A DNA stretch of 64,000 nt from Phaeodactylum tricornutum CCAP 1055/1 (GCF_000150955.2 NC_011670.1:1035766-1099765); one strand, 5' to 3'; numbered from the stretch's first letter, positions 33,529-44,945 are shown. The notes: a model not told the origin generated them from the sequence alone. A program made the numbers and translations.

Positions 33529-35196
33529 ATGGAGGACGATGCTCACCGCAAAGCGGAAGAAGAGCGTCGTGCCAGGCGCAAGGTAAGCGCGCTAGTCGAT
33601 GCAAAATTCGGTTCACTGCCAGTGTGAGTATCGGCTGTGTGAACGTGTGCTTGTGACCTCAAAACTTGTTTTTCGTTATAGGCCGCGAAATCTTCAAAGT
33701 CAGACGCTCAACTAGAAAAGGAACGCAAACGAAAAGAGCACAGTCAAAAGATCTTACAACGGCAGAGCGGAGACGCAAAACGGCAGAAGACAACCAAGGC
33801 AACCGTCACCTTTTCCAAACTCTTGGAACAGCGGACGCAGGGTTTTCAGATTGAATTCGCCTTCCGCAATGCACCACCCCGACCTCCGGTGGGCCCCTGT
33901 TTTGTTGGTAGGACTCTAGATGCAATCATGTTGGAGGAGTCTCGTGTTTACAAGGCACGCAACGCTGTCGAAGTTAGCCACAAATGGAAATTGCACGCGG
34001 AAGTCGATTTGGGCGTTCCAATTGCACCGTCTGCGATGGATGTAAAATCTTACTCCACCGTAATTCGGGACAACGCCCCAACGCCGGCTTTACATGAGGA
34101 TGATATGGCTTTGCTGGACTGGAAGGGCAATTTGGGCGATTCCGCTGCGGAACAGCTCAAGCTTCGTCAAGACCGTGCAAGAGCCGAAGCAAGAGCTCTG
34201 TTGGCAGGAAAATCCGTTCAAAAATCCGGAGCGTCATCCTCGGCTTCACATCAGCAAAAGCATTCCAAAAGGGCTTTCTCTCGTGTATTGGACGATCCTT
34301 TGCAGACTTGGATGAAAAAGACAACCTATCTCTCCAACGATTATTCACGCAAGGTTCATGATTTCAAGTCCTTGGCACAAACGAAGCAAGATTTGGCTGT
34401 CGATTTGCAGTTTAAGCAGGTAGAATTGGCTAAGCGCCGGTCCAACCTGGCAATCACACAATCTTTTGAGACGATCAAAAATCCATTGCTACATCCAACA
34501 CGCAAGAACCTTAAACCCAAGGCAATCTGCAGCGTTTTGCCCCATGCTGATCAATGGGGTAAAGCGTTTACGCATTTGGTTATTGACAAGGCGCCAAACC
34601 TTCTTCCACAATACGAAATTACCGCGTTAAAAGATGCGATGGTCACTAATGTTGAGAAGATGGAAGCCAACGCACGCATGACATGCCAAGTCGCAGTTCC
34701 AGCAAAAGATCCACCCGATGAGCTGAAACAACATGAGATGACACCCTACCATGTTGTTCAGGCTTACGATTTGGATGTTATTCCATTGAAAGAAGAGGAT
34801 GCGCCTCACTCCAATTTTTGCTTTTGGGTTGACATCGCGACAAGTACTGCGTATTATGTACCCATATCTTCGCGTGTCCAGCTCTCGACGGGCCGACCAG
34901 GGCAATCGATTTTACAGTCGGTAGGTCGACGGCCGGTCAGCAATCAGGAGCAAATTGAGCGAGAAGAACGTATGGCAGAGGTCGATCAAGATATGGCGGA
35001 GAAGCATCATATTGTAAAGAACGCCCCCCCGAAGCCACTGGCGGCTTCTGTGAACGCCATTGTGGCACCAAATTCCTCCGAGAAAAGAGATTCCGATGGC
35101 GATGGCGAGGGCGATTTTGGCGATGAAGATGATTCGGATTCAGATGATGAACAACTCTTCGGTGGTGGGACTAAGACTATTGTTGCAGAAAGCTAG
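33529..35196 (+). CDS. PAF1: RNA polymerase II-associated factor 1 (PAF1) homologue
   Basis: PAF1 is the namesake subunit of the Paf1 elongation complex, which couples Pol II transcription to histone modification. The model joins 33529-33582 and 33682-35196 (99-nt intron, phase 0) into 522 residues. The N-terminus is Lys/Arg/Glu-rich. The conserved core begins FQIEFAFRNAPPRPPVGPCF, continues with LEESRVYKARNAVEVSHKWK and LHAEVDLGVPIAPS, and has DDMALLDWKGNLGDSAAEQL. The tail is acidic (DSDGDGEGDFGDEDDSDSDD), as in other PAF1 proteins. It ends 40 bp from the convergent patatin gene. Confidence 0.85.
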
Positions 35197-35236
35197 TTGT
35201 GACTTTTAGAAGCTAAGGTGCTTGAGTAGAATACAG

Positions 35237-36088
35237 CTACTTCTTTGATAGGAGTTCAAGTTTCCCCTGTTCCTCGAGTAGCTTCGCAAAACGCTTTCCA
35301 TCCTCTAACAGCTCATGTATTCCCTTTGGTGATAGAGCCTCGACTGCGTCTATGAGACTTCGAGATCTATGAAACGGATCTTCCTTGTAGTCAAAAACAA
35401 GCGTAGAGCTTGACTTTCGCCGTGAATGATAATCACGTTGACTTGCGAGGAAACTGCCGTCAATGTAGTGACGATCTCTAAAAGATGATGTGAGCTTACC
35501 ATCGAGAAACCAGGGTAGGTGAACGCTCGCCATATTGCATTCAATCAAATCTTTCCTGCTATCGAAAGCGCAAATTTTCTCTGTGCCTAACGAAGGGATT
35601 TTCGTAACGAGGAGTGATAGACCTCGCTTGTTCGATCGAGCAGCAGCGTCCGCTGGCAATATTTCGTCCAACCAATCGTAAATCATCGGACCCCAAATAC
35701 CCTGCAAACCTCTGTTGCGATCCCACACGCCTGCGTCTTTCGCTATTCGTAAGGCCAGATCGGTTGCCTCATAGAAATCAACGTCGTTAGTTGTTAGAGT
35801 AGCAGTGAGGGCACCAGCTGACGCCCCAGTCGAGGAAGTGGATGCCAGGTCGTAGCCGTTATCGCGCAAAAAAGTAACAGCGCCTGCTTGCCAATAGAAG
35901 AAAATACCGCCTCCTGGAAAAATCAGATGAGGCCTCTTTGCATCTCGCAGCATCTCGGAATCTTGTCGGATCGTCTTGGTCGAAATGCATGTTAAATTGC
36001 GGAGTTTTCGATGCTCCTTTGCGCCAAAGGCATCGGCTAATTGTTGTCCGATAAAGATTAGAAAGCAGGTTTTTACAAGTTGCACCAT
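35237..36088 (-). CDS. Patatin-like phospholipase, probably plastid-targeted
   Basis: A protein of 283 residues from the ATG at 36088. The N-terminus is a signal peptide (LVKTCFLIFIGQQLADAFGA) whose LADAF-G end matches the diatom ASAF motif for import across the four plastid membranes. The catalytic dyad is visible: oxyanion loop FPGGGIFFYWQAGAV (about 57-71), nucleophile elbow GASAG (Ser90) and YIDGS (Asp of the DG(A/G) motif). It would hydrolyse acyl esters of membrane glycerolipids. The protein is compact for the family. A CTCACTGTCAA word lies about 53 bp upstream. Confidence 0.88.
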   Translation of the reverse strand: MVQLVKTCFLIFIGQQLADAFGAKEHRKLRNLTCISTKTIRQDSEMLRDAKRPHLIFPGGGIFFYWQAGAVTFLRDNGYDLASTSSTGASAGALTATLTTNDVDFYEATDLALRIAKDAGVWDRNRGLQGIWGPMIYDWLDEILPADAAARSNKRGLSLLVTKIPSLGTEKICAFDSRKDLIECNMASVHLPWFLDGKLTSSFRDRHYIDGSFLASQRDYHSRRKSSSTLVFDYKEDPFHRSRSLIDAVEALSPKGIHELLEDGKRFAKLLEEQGKLELLSKK

Positions 36089-36394
36089 GATAATCCAGTT
36101 ATGACGGCATTTGAAACACCAAATCTTCTTATTGTATTTGCTCACTGTCAAGTTTCGAAACGCTTGTAAGTGTTCGATGACAATCGATCACAATTTTGAG
36201 ATTTCTTTTAAAAAAAAAAGGCTTTCGAACGTGTCGACTTTACTCTGAGGATAGCGGGACTCTTACAGTTACCGACTGTCAAGCAAACGAAGTTCGCAGT
36301 CAGTGTCAATGTCAGATGAAACAACGAAGGACACTGCTTCCAATGTAATCCATTGATCTGAGAGCACAAATAGAAGAAACGTTTGATGATTAAT
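36089..36394. other. Intergenic, ACTGT-rich
   Basis: About 300 bp upstream of the patatin gene. CTCACTGTCAA at 36141-36151, CTTACAGTTACC near 36264 and ACTGTCAAGC near 36276 are instances of the recurrent motif. An A-run is near 36210. No gene is supported. Confidence 0.45.
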
Positions 36395-39076
36395 TTAAAT
36401 GGAGCTAGTTTCCAAAAGATGCAGCATTATTAGCTGCATACCAGTTCTCTTCTGAAGCGCCCCAGCCGAATTGTCCAGAGCAGTGCCAGGAGCCATACAG
36501 CTACAGCAGATACGGGCCAGTTTCGTCGCCGATAACCGATTTTGTTCGCGAAACAGAAGAGCCTCACGGAAGAATGAAATGACATAAACAAAAGTATTGT
36601 AATGAATGGGAGGGAGTTCTTCCAAAAGGCGTCGAGCGGTAGCCTGAATCGTCTGTGAGTCCACTTCTATTGTGGGGAAAAGCGATGCTGGCACAATTGG
36701 CGAAGACAATCCAGAGAGAAGAGAAACAAATATCTCTGCATACGAGTGTATACCGAAATGGCCAAAGGTACTCCCCGTGTCGAGGCACTCCCGAATCTGG
36801 TTCACTTCGTTCGGAATACCTGGCTCGATGAACAAGTTCGCCGTTTGTAGCCCTTTTTCGTGGATTGCATCAACAACGCGCCATAGTTCTTTCGGTATAC
36901 ACAATGCTGCAGCGGCACTGGGATCGAATTTCTCAGCGCGTTTGATGGGATCGAGCGGAATGGAACGGATTGGTTCGGCATACAGGGCAAGTTCGTCGAC
37001 TGACATACCGAAACAAGATCTTGCATACGTTGCTTTGACGCTGATATAGTAGTCACGACCTCCTTCAAGACGAAGAATAAGAACATCCTCCAAGACTTCG
37101 CGTCCAGAGTTAAGATTTTGGGCTGTGGTATTGTCAATAGTCAGTGTGAATTCGATCGAAGCCGGGTTGTCACCTGGAATTAGCATGCCAAACATGGGGG
37201 TGATTCTCATCCAAGGTTTGCAGACAGCATTCTTGGAGAGCGAATAATGTCAGATACAATCCTCGTACAAAGCACCGACCATGATATGTATGGCAAGACG
37301 TACCTCATCGAGCTTAGGAACAAGGCGATACTGTGCGATAACCGTCCCCGTGTTCGTAATCTGGATCGGTAGTGTGACACTTTGGCCATAGTGTACTTCC
37401 CCAAAATCTAAACTGACCCGATCCAGACCAACGACAGGTAGTGTTTGGTTCTCATATCTATCCAGGAGTCTCATCAAATCAGTGTAGATAGCTTCCCGTT
37501 TTTGCTGAACAACGTCCTTGACGGTAACCCGAAAGGTGGAATACACAGCTTTGTGATCGGAAATATTTGGTTCCTCACTTCGACCGTATGTCAATTGCTG
37601 AACGTAGTTCGGTTCCTGTGCCATCCACAAAATGCGATCGCACCATGCCGGCGCTCGAAGTTTTTTGTCAGGTCGTTGCTCGTACATGTCTGTACCAGGT
37701 TGGTACTTGTAGGTTGGCCTGAAATTCAACCGGCCCTCTTCGAAACCAACGAACACCCTACCAGCCGCTCGCTCAATGTTCAACTGGTCCAAGGATCGAA
37801 GCTCATCGAAAGTACCTTTTTCTGAAAGTTGCAGCACTTTCTCGGTTCCCATTGATTCGTCGATGCGGTAATTCAGGTCGCCAAGCCAAAAAACGATATC
37901 GTGGTCTTGGATTCCGACTGAAGAGGATCCAATGACCCAGTGCGACATAGACCCTGATCGAATAACCTCCCGAATCGCTTCTTCTCCAACTTGAAACGAA
38001 GTCTTTTGAAACACGTTTGCGAAATCAGCGTTACGTCCCGCTACATTTTCTCGATGGGCGGCCAAGTGACTACAAACAAAGCACAAGGTTGAATCGTAGA
38101 ACTGTAACCGAATACTTGCACCGCCCTTATTGCCCAAAAACCCACCAACACCTACACCAACCGAGGCAGCACTCACGTAGCGGCTACGAGATTTATGGGC
38201 ACCCTTAACGAAAACACAGATCAAAAGTCCGACCATGGACTTTTGCGTCAAAAGAACGTAACTCCGGCTTGGATCGTTTTGTGTAAACTGAGGGTTGTTC
38301 AGAGTCATGTTGAGACGCTCAATCCAGAAGTGTGAACGTTGTTGCGTCTTATTGTCGACCGCTACATTGACAGCGTTGAGATCCACAATTTCTTGAAACG
38401 CAACAGCAACAATGTCGGGCGCGTACTCGCGATTTGCTCCCCAGTTAGCACATATCCATGGATCTAATGCCTGTTCCTTGCCTTTAGCATTGACGTTCCA
38501 TGTTCCGGTAAAAAGGGTAGCCTAGAAAGGGAAGTGGACGAGGCACAGCGAACAACAATTAGATAAACATACCGTCGATTAGTGTCCCTGACCGACGAAA
38601 GCTCAACTCACCTTCTGGTACTGGGTGAACTCATTCTGTCGAGCCCGCACTTGCTTGTAGATCCATGCGTCTCGAATCTTGGATACAGCTTCACGGTTGC
38701 GGATGCGTCCATCTTCTGTCTCTTCGTCGGGTGTCCGCGTCATGAGCACGCTATCTTCGAGGCGCTTTGTAGGCTTCTTCGAGGCAGATCCTACCGACGC
38801 AGGAGGTGTGCGTTGCGATGGAGGTCCAGGAACTGGTCGTTCCTGCATTTGGGGGGAAGGTTTGTGCTGCGGAGTTTGCTGTTGTTGATACGAGGGTGGA
38901 TACCCTGGTTGCTGTTGGGGCATGCCAGCCTGCTGTTGGTGCGGGCTATAATGGTGGGTAGCTGGAAGCGGTCCCGGAATCGGAGCAACCGTCGGTCCAC
39001 GCTGTTGTTGCTGCGGAGACGGTGTGTACTGACCCGCTGGCATGGCGAAGGATGGGGGTCCCTGATTGTTCGCCAT
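36395..39076 (-). CDS. OCRL/INPP5B-like inositol polyphosphate 5-phosphatase (5-ptase, ASH, RhoGAP)
   Basis: The model joins 39076-38612, 38521-37304 and 37231-36395 (introns 90 and 72 nt, both phase 0) into 839 residues. The N-terminal 120 residues are Gln/Pro-rich and disordered. The 5-phosphatase domain starts FTGTWNVNAKGKE and has GGFLGNKGGASIRLQF, CSHLAAHRENVAGRN, WLGDLNYRID, APAWCDRILW and SDHKAVYSTF, all catalytic blocks. An ASH domain follows (LDFGEVHYGQSVTLPIQITN), then a RhoGAP-like domain without an obvious Arg finger, as in OCRL. It would remove the 5-phosphate from PI(4,5)P2 on endosomal or Golgi membranes. Confidence 0.93.
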
Positions 39077-39394
39077 GGTGACTCTTACAGTTACGCCTTG
39101 CAATCCAAAACCGGCTGTAAGTGATATCGGCTCCAATGGTTGCCGTTATGGTACGCGGACCGCAGCTCCGATTATCCCCAACAACACGCGCGTACGTTCT
39201 TCTAATTCTGGGAGCTGTGTCGTACTTCGATACAATTAGCTAATCGTTTTTCAAAATTCCAAGTTTCCAAAAAGAGATTGCTATCTTTCTATGGTCTCTG
39301 TACTATTGAGGCAACAGAAACAAGAGAGTTTTTGCCAAGTTCATTGGCTTGAAACCTGTTTCCTGTGAAATGTTTTATACTTGAAACCCTTCGA
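39077..39394. other. Intergenic between OCRL-like start and VPS9 gene end
   Basis: About 320 bp. It begins with a TTACAGTTACG word about 10 bp from the OCRL-like start. No gene is supported. Confidence 0.45.
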
Positions 39395-41326
39395 CTACTT
39401 GCTACTTTTCGACAGTGAGCGATTTGTCGGCAAGAGGGAGGGATCTACTTTTTGCGCGCGAGAATAGATCTCTTTCTCTCTCGCCAAGATTTTGGATTTT
39501 CGTTGGGCCGATAACTGAGAAACTCGCTCTCCGAAGAGCGTTTCCGTGGTGTGGACCAACATGCGGTACTCCGAAAGAAGCTGAGCCAAGTCCGAAACTC
39601 TGATGTCTTCAGGGCGGGTCGTTAAAAACGAATACGATCGCGAAAAGCCGGACGGTAATACGTCGGTCACAGACTCCAAAGCTGAACGACTTTCTTTGAG
39701 TATCGGCACCTCGTCAGACACGAACATCTCATTCGCGCTTTGCCAAGCCAAAGCCCAGTCAACGTCCACAGCCTCACCGTTTAGCCTTGCGGAACGCACT
39801 GCTGATACTGGAATGTTTGCCAATGAAGTTTGCTCTTCCCCCGACTCGTGTGGCAATGAGTCGAGGGGCGGTAGCTTTTTGGCTTGAATAGCTGCAAGTA
39901 GCTCTTCTGCTATGAGTTGACTTGCTTTCAGTCCTAAGCGAAATTCTTCGGTAGTGATAGACAGAGACTGCGGCTCGTTCATGTCCAAATCGAGCAAAAA
40001 TTGAACAGCTCCGTAGATGTTGGTAAAAGCGTAGCCAGCCTCGCCGCGTAGATATTCAGACAAGCAAAACTCTTCCATGACATGCAAACTGAGGTGCAAT
40101 CGCTTGGGTTTAGCCCGTAAAACAGTGAGAATGATAGTTGGTAACACGTCGTCAGCGCTGGGTAGCTTGTCTTTAGAACCCTCCTGACGATCTTGATTGA
40201 GAGTAGAAGTCAGGGATTCATTTACAAATTGGTATACCTTCAGAATGCATTGCAATTTTTCAAAGGGGGATGAATACGTCTCAATCGAGAGTAAAGCTGC
40301 TATTGGGGCCTCCAGCATCTGATTAATGGTGAGATTGGGAGTATCCAAGTATTCCACTTCCAGGTGTTTAGGTGTGACGAACTGTAAACTTTCGAGTCGC
40401 TGCTGCCATGCAGTCTCCTTGGCTTGGGCTTCTTGATCCCATAGAACATCTTCTATATGGTGACGGCAGTGTCCATAAATAAAAGACTCGAACGATCGTC
40501 GAACATATTCATCTACTCCGTCCTTCTTCCACACAACATGCATCTTCAAAGCCGACATAGTTGACGACAAATAAGCCTGCATTTTGCGACTTAGCGCAGC
40601 AGCATCATTTATGTCTTGTAAGCTTCTGCAAAATGTTCGCATACCTTGTACCAAAGCTGAGCACGCGGGGTTCTTGAGTTTGTTAAAGAAGACATGGTAT
40701 GCTCTCAAGACTGGATCATCGATTCGTGAAGCTAGCTCCGCATTCAGACGATGCTCCCCCGTCGGGATAGCGGAATCATTGCGCTGCAACTTTTCACCCA
40801 GAGAAATTTCCAATCGGGATGCGACTTCCTCGGGAGTGGTCGAAACATTCAGGCCATATAAATTTGACAAAATTTCAATAACAGTTGGTAGCTGATTCCC
40901 TCCGTGACTGTCTTTGAGATTTGTTAACCGCTCATCCCGACTCCAAGGATCGCTTGAATCTGATAAGATTTTATAGGGTAGTGGAGCCTGTTGAATCCAC
41001 ATAATACGGTCGGTCCGCGCCTGTAGCAACAGATCGCGCTTTCGGTCGGGATGGACAGACGCTGAAAGTACGACATCTGCAGTAGCCTGAGACGGCTCAC
41101 CAATCGGAGACAGGTGTGTATTTTCTGCCAAACCTAAAGCTTCGATGGTTGGTTCAAGCGAAGTTTCGTCAGCCTTTCTTTCACCACCGATAGACTCCGG
41201 TTCCTCGGTTCCATTGTTAGCCAACGCCGTCTCCGCGTTTCCCTCCATATCTTCGACAAACGCGGTGGCAGTGGGAGAATCATCTTCAGATGTTTTCTCG
41301 GCTGCTTTCGTTTCCACATAATTCAT
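39395..41326 (-). CDS. VPS9-domain protein (Rab5-type guanine nucleotide exchange factor)
   Basis: A single exon encodes 643 residues. Residues 1-90 are acidic and disordered. A helical bundle fills about 200-330 (as in the HB domain of Vps9/Rabex-5). The VPS9 domain lies at about 340-446, with PFEKLQCILKVYQFVNESL, LPSADDVLPTIILTVLRAKP and EAGYAFTNIYGAVQFL; the Asp of SADD and the Tyr of GYAFTN match catalytic residues of the family. It would activate a Rab5-like GTPase on endosomes. It lies beside a phosphoinositide phosphatase gene on the same strand. Confidence 0.85.
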   Translation of the reverse strand: MNYVETKAAEKTSEDDSPTATAFVEDMEGNAETALANNGTEEPESIGGERKADETSLEPTIEALGLAENTHLSPIGEPSQATADVVLSASVHPDRKRDLLLQARTDRIMWIQQAPLPYKILSDSSDPWSRDERLTNLKDSHGGNQLPTVIEILSNLYGLNVSTTPEEVASRLEISLGEKLQRNDSAIPTGEHRLNAELASRIDDPVLRAYHVFFNKLKNPACSALVQGMRTFCRSLQDINDAAALSRKMQAYLSSTMSALKMHVVWKKDGVDEYVRRSFESFIYGHCRHHIEDVLWDQEAQAKETAWQQRLESLQFVTPKHLEVEYLDTPNLTINQMLEAPIAALLSIETYSSPFEKLQCILKVYQFVNESLTSTLNQDRQEGSKDKLPSADDVLPTIILTVLRAKPKRLHLSLHVMEEFCLSEYLRGEAGYAFTNIYGAVQFLLDLDMNEPQSLSITTEEFRLGLKASQLIAEELLAAIQAKKLPPLDSLPHESGEEQTSLANIPVSAVRSARLNGEAVDVDWALAWQSANEMFVSDEVPILKESRSALESVTDVLPSGFSRSYSFLTTRPEDIRVSDLAQLLSEYRMLVHTTETLFGERVSQLSAQRKSKILAREKEIYSRAQKVDPSLLPTNRSLSKSSK

Positions 41327-41968
41327 GTTAAAAGATCGAAGTCGGTTGGAAATTTACAAGGGACACTCCGTTCGCAAGTTCAACACTACTCACAGTCATT
41401 TACATCTACTGCTAGAAAATTGAGATGGGATTTCGCTGGTTTTGGTTATTATAGTATACCAGCAATTTTTCGGTTGACTGTGAGGCCGATGCGGGCCGTT
41501 TTTCGGCGGGTTTTGACTAGCGAAGGGTAAGTCGTGTCACTTAAAGCTGTCACGAGTCGGTTGTTTTGCACTTACATTTCCGGTCTTGTTCGGAACAGAT
41601 TCCCATATTAAAAATATATGTTGTGTTCCCTTGAATTCGACAATGGTACGTGCTAAATCTAGGATTCGAAATCGAACTCGCATTTGCAGCTCTCCCGATC
41701 ATTAACAGTAAGTTTGATTTTACAGTTAATTTTTGACCCAATTGTTCGATAGAGCGAAAATATTTTTCACCCGCGTTTTTCACCGGTGTATCACGGGACT
41801 GGAGCCTGGATGGGTAGATGAGAGACGAGCATGCAAGACTCGTTCCGATAGTGAATCTTACTCTGGTGCTACGAACCGCAAACCGACGATGGGTATAGTC
41901 GTCTCTTTCAAGAATGGCCATTTCATCGCTAGAGACAAACACAAAACCACAATACAAGTCAACCACCA
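41327..41968. other. Shared upstream region of VPS9 and PIG-M genes
   Basis: About 640 bp between divergent starts. CTCACAGTCATT near 41390, TTGACTGTGAGG near 41474, TTAACAGTAAG near 41703 and TTTACAGTTAA near 41722 are all instances of the recurrent motif. The frames here are not conserved. Confidence 0.45.
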
Positions 41969-43432
41969 ATGGATCAAGGCAACGATAGTCGAGTCGATCT
42001 GACCCTCACCAGTCCATTTCCGCAAATGGATTTCGAGAAAGATAGTCAACGACACAAGCTGAACGGCGGTTCACTACGAAGAGATCCTCAGCTTAAAGGA
42101 CCAACAGTATCCGCGATTGTCAGTCACGCTTTTTGGGTTGGACTTGGTGTCCGTTTGTTTCTAGCCTGGTTTCTTCCATGGGCATTGGATGACGGTGGAA
42201 TACTTCCAGGCGTTTCGTACACTGATATTGATTATCATGTGTTTATGGACGCCGCCACCTACATTCAGAAAGGAAGTAGTCCGTATGATCGAACGACTTA
42301 TCGGTATACCCCTTTTCTAGCCGCCTTACTGTCTCATTTACCAAGAAAAGGCGGTCGTTTCCTTATTTGTGTTGCGGATGCTCTATGTGGACAATTAATT
42401 GTAACGATGCGTCGAAAACAGCGTAATCTAACATCCAACGAGAGCTCAATGGCAGCTTCATGGCCAAAGAGATTGGATTTGAATTTGGAAGACGTTCTGT
42501 GGTGGCTATTCAATCCTCTAGCCATCAACATTTGCACACGTGGTTCGGCCGAAAGCTTGATTGTTTTGTTGCCCGTGCTGATTACCGTTTGGATTGTCAC
42601 ATCGGGAGGCAACTCTTTGGCAATTGCAACGCTTGCCGGGTGTTGGCACGGAATAGCGGTGCACGCCAAGTTATACCCTATCATCTATTCTTTATCGTTT
42701 CTGACACATATTGCGGTATCTTACGATGGACCGTCGGCAGTACATTTACCAGTGCCATCATCAATTTCTCACATTTCTGGCTACGTCCATGGGTGGAAAA
42801 GACGTCTGCTCAGGCCCGCGCCGGTGCTTTTTGGTGTTTGTTCTATTGGTGTTTTCGCCGGGCTCATCTACTTGTCTCTTCTCTTGTATGGACAAAAGGC
42901 TATCGATGAAGGGCTGCTCTATCATTTTGTACGTGTTGATCATCGACATAACTATTCAATGCACTGGTACTGGATTTACTTGGGTCGATCAACAGAAGAC
43001 GAGAGTATGGCGCTGGCTGGCAGGCTCTTGCTAATCACTCAAACGGTGCTGCTCATCACTACCAGTGTGATGGTTGCTCCTCGAAACCTAACTTTGGCAA
43101 TGTTTGTTCAAACATTTCTTTTTGTGGCACACAACAAAGTCATTACGGCGCAATATTTCACATGGTATCTCTGTCTTCTTCCATTGTGCAGCGCTTCGTT
43201 TCGCCTTACTCGACGTGTAGTTGAGGCGCTTGCAATACTTTTGGTGTCGGTTGGATTTTGGCTTGGTTCTGCCTATAGCTTGGAAATGCTTGGTTTCGGA
43301 TTTCACCGTATTGTTTGGATGGCTTCCTTGATATTTTTCGCTGCCAATGTCCACCTCCTTCGGGCACTTCTAGCCTCGGCTCAGTTACACTCCAGCACGC
43401 CCGTGTACAGCTTTACTGCTAAAAAAGACTGA
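41969..43432 (+). CDS. PIGM: GPI mannosyltransferase 1 (PIG-M)
   Basis: PIG-M adds the first mannose to the GPI anchor precursor in the ER lumen using dolichol-phosphate mannose. A single exon encodes 487 residues with about ten hydrophobic segments. The catalytic DxD lies in the first lumenal loop: GVSYTDIDYHVFMDAA (Asp86 and Asp88), followed by YIQKGSSPYDRTTYRYTPFL, both diagnostic. NPLAINICTRGSAESL, GCWHGIAVHAKLYPIIYSLS and HNKVITAQYFTWYLCLLPL are further conserved blocks. The length is slightly above the usual (about 420) because of an N-terminal tail. Confidence 0.95.
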   Translation: MDQGNDSRVDLTLTSPFPQMDFEKDSQRHKLNGGSLRRDPQLKGPTVSAIVSHAFWVGLGVRLFLAWFLPWALDDGGILPGVSYTDIDYHVFMDAATYIQKGSSPYDRTTYRYTPFLAALLSHLPRKGGRFLICVADALCGQLIVTMRRKQRNLTSNESSMAASWPKRLDLNLEDVLWWLFNPLAINICTRGSAESLIVLLPVLITVWIVTSGGNSLAIATLAGCWHGIAVHAKLYPIIYSLSFLTHIAVSYDGPSAVHLPVPSSISHISGYVHGWKRRLLRPAPVLFGVCSIGVFAGLIYLSLLLYGQKAIDEGLLYHFVRVDHRHNYSMHWYWIYLGRSTEDESMALAGRLLLITQTVLLITTSVMVAPRNLTLAMFVQTFLFVAHNKVITAQYFTWYLCLLPLCSASFRLTRRVVEALAILLVSVGFWLGSAYSLEMLGFGFHRIVWMASLIFFAANVHLLRALLASAQLHSSTPVYSFTAKKD

Positions 43433-44078
43433 AATTTTTGTACGAGCTCACATCAGATGAGAAGCTAGCTGAGCATTCCTAGCTCAGTCGTGTCCAACAT
43501 AAAACACTCATGGGATAATCATTTTTCTCAGACCTGGCACTTTCTGATAAAATGTAAGCACGGCTGATCTGAGCTACAAAGGTTTATGTTCCACTCTTTT
43601 GATATGACGTACTCTAGGCTGCACCCCAAATATAGAAAGCCTCAAATTACCAAAGGCGACGAGAAGAGGAATGGCTGAATGCAAATTAGTGGTGATTTTG
43701 CCAAATCAAACAAAATGAAGAGAGGGGTCACAAGCAATGTCAGCGCTGCAATAGCCAAATTTCTGGGTTTCTTCGACTCCCCATTTACAATAGCTACTAT
43801 CCTCACATCGAATGAAGCTGCTGAATTTCATCCCGCCAAGAAAGATCGTGCAAAAACGGACCACTTTTTTTGTCGGCTTCCTGGCGGAAGATTAGTGGAC
43901 GTTATCGCTGCCCTTCGCTATTACTATATAAGCTGCCATTAGCGGGTTCCGTAGACTCCCAACTTCTTATAAGGCATTGACGGACTGTAGAACATGATGA
44001 AGACTCCCTTTGTAAAACGTGGTTTACAATTAATATGAAGAAGTCAGCATGAAATACAAAGTGGGCATAGGAACATTC
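43433..44078. other. Intergenic stretch
   Basis: About 650 bp between PIG-M and the 3' end of a Ser-rich gene. A short plus frame (from about 43679) has no family signal. Nothing else is seen. Confidence 0.5.
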
Positions 44079-44945
44079 TCATTTCAAGCTTTCCAGAATG
44101 AAAGACATGAGAACAAGCCGAGATTCCTTACGCTTTAGGTTTTGAGTTGATTTCGTCCGTGTCAAAAATACTAAGTCGGATGTTCTTGTACGGTCATTGG
44201 AAAGAAAGCGACTTTGCAAGATGGCCCCGCGAGAACGGTCAGTCCGCTTCATGCATTCAGCAAGATTTCGAAGCGTATCTTGGTAACTATTCTGAAGGTC
44301 CACTTTTCTTCGGTACAGTGCGTATTCATCTGAGGGGTATTGTAAAGGATGTGAGCCGTAATAATCGTCTTCGCCGACCGTATCGCGTTGTTCCACATCG
44401 ATTGCTTCCTGATAGTTGATCCAATCAATAGATGGATAAAGCACCGTGTTCCGAACACAATGATCAGGTGTGACGGCGGATACTTTTCTGGAATTGCGAA
44501 TGAAGATGTTTCTATCTCGTGATGGAGACTCAGGATCGTCGCAATAGGAAGTTCGTGGAACAGGAATCGACTGTTCCATGTGGTCGTCCATTGAAGATGA
44601 GCAGTCGTTTACGCTACTCTGAGAAGCTGAGGAATGCTCTGATACACAGTTTAGTTGAGTATGCGATGAAGACCGGGAACATGGTGTAGACTGATCACCA
44701 GAGCTGCAAGACATACTTGGCTGACGACGAATGATCGCAAGAAAGTCGTCTTTAAGCGGCAGAGGTGTGTAATCAGCGACGACAGGATCTACATCTTTAC
44801 TGTCAGCACTACCATCAACTGAGAACGAGTTGCCAACCACGTAGTCGTCGCCGCCGCCCATGTCCGGATAAAGTGTGGCAACGCTTTCAGAAAAGTCTTC
44901 CATCATGGGATCGAAGGAAAAGGAGGACATAATTTTCACTTTCAT
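44079..44945 (-). CDS. Ser-rich protein of unknown function with a C-terminal helical motif
   Basis: A single exon encodes 288 residues; a start five codons in (MSSFSF) is equally possible. The first 170 residues are acidic and Ser-rich (SCSSGDQSTPCSRSSSHTQL). The most structured part is near residues 205-250: YALYRRKVDLQNSYQDTLRN followed by LAECMKRTDRSRGAIL, an amphipathic helix that I recall in several small diatom proteins. No enzyme motif, signal peptide or membrane segment is seen. It may be a regulatory or scaffold protein; that is a guess. Confidence 0.6.
   Translation of the reverse strand: MKVKIMSSFSFDPMMEDFSESVATLYPDMGGGDDYVVGNSFSVDGSADSKDVDPVVADYTPLPLKDDFLAIIRRQPSMSCSSGDQSTPCSRSSSHTQLNCVSEHSSASQSSVNDCSSSMDDHMEQSIPVPRTSYCDDPESPSRDRNIFIRNSRKVSAVTPDHCVRNTVLYPSIDWINYQEAIDVEQRDTVGEDDYYGSHPLQYPSDEYALYRRKVDLQNSYQDTLRNLAECMKRTDRSRGAILQSRFLSNDRTRTSDLVFLTRTKSTQNLKRKESRLVLMSFILESLK

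Noticed and set aside
38582-39124. Plus-strand 180-codon open frame
   Set aside because: It is the complement of the Gln/Pro-rich first exon of the OCRL-like gene.
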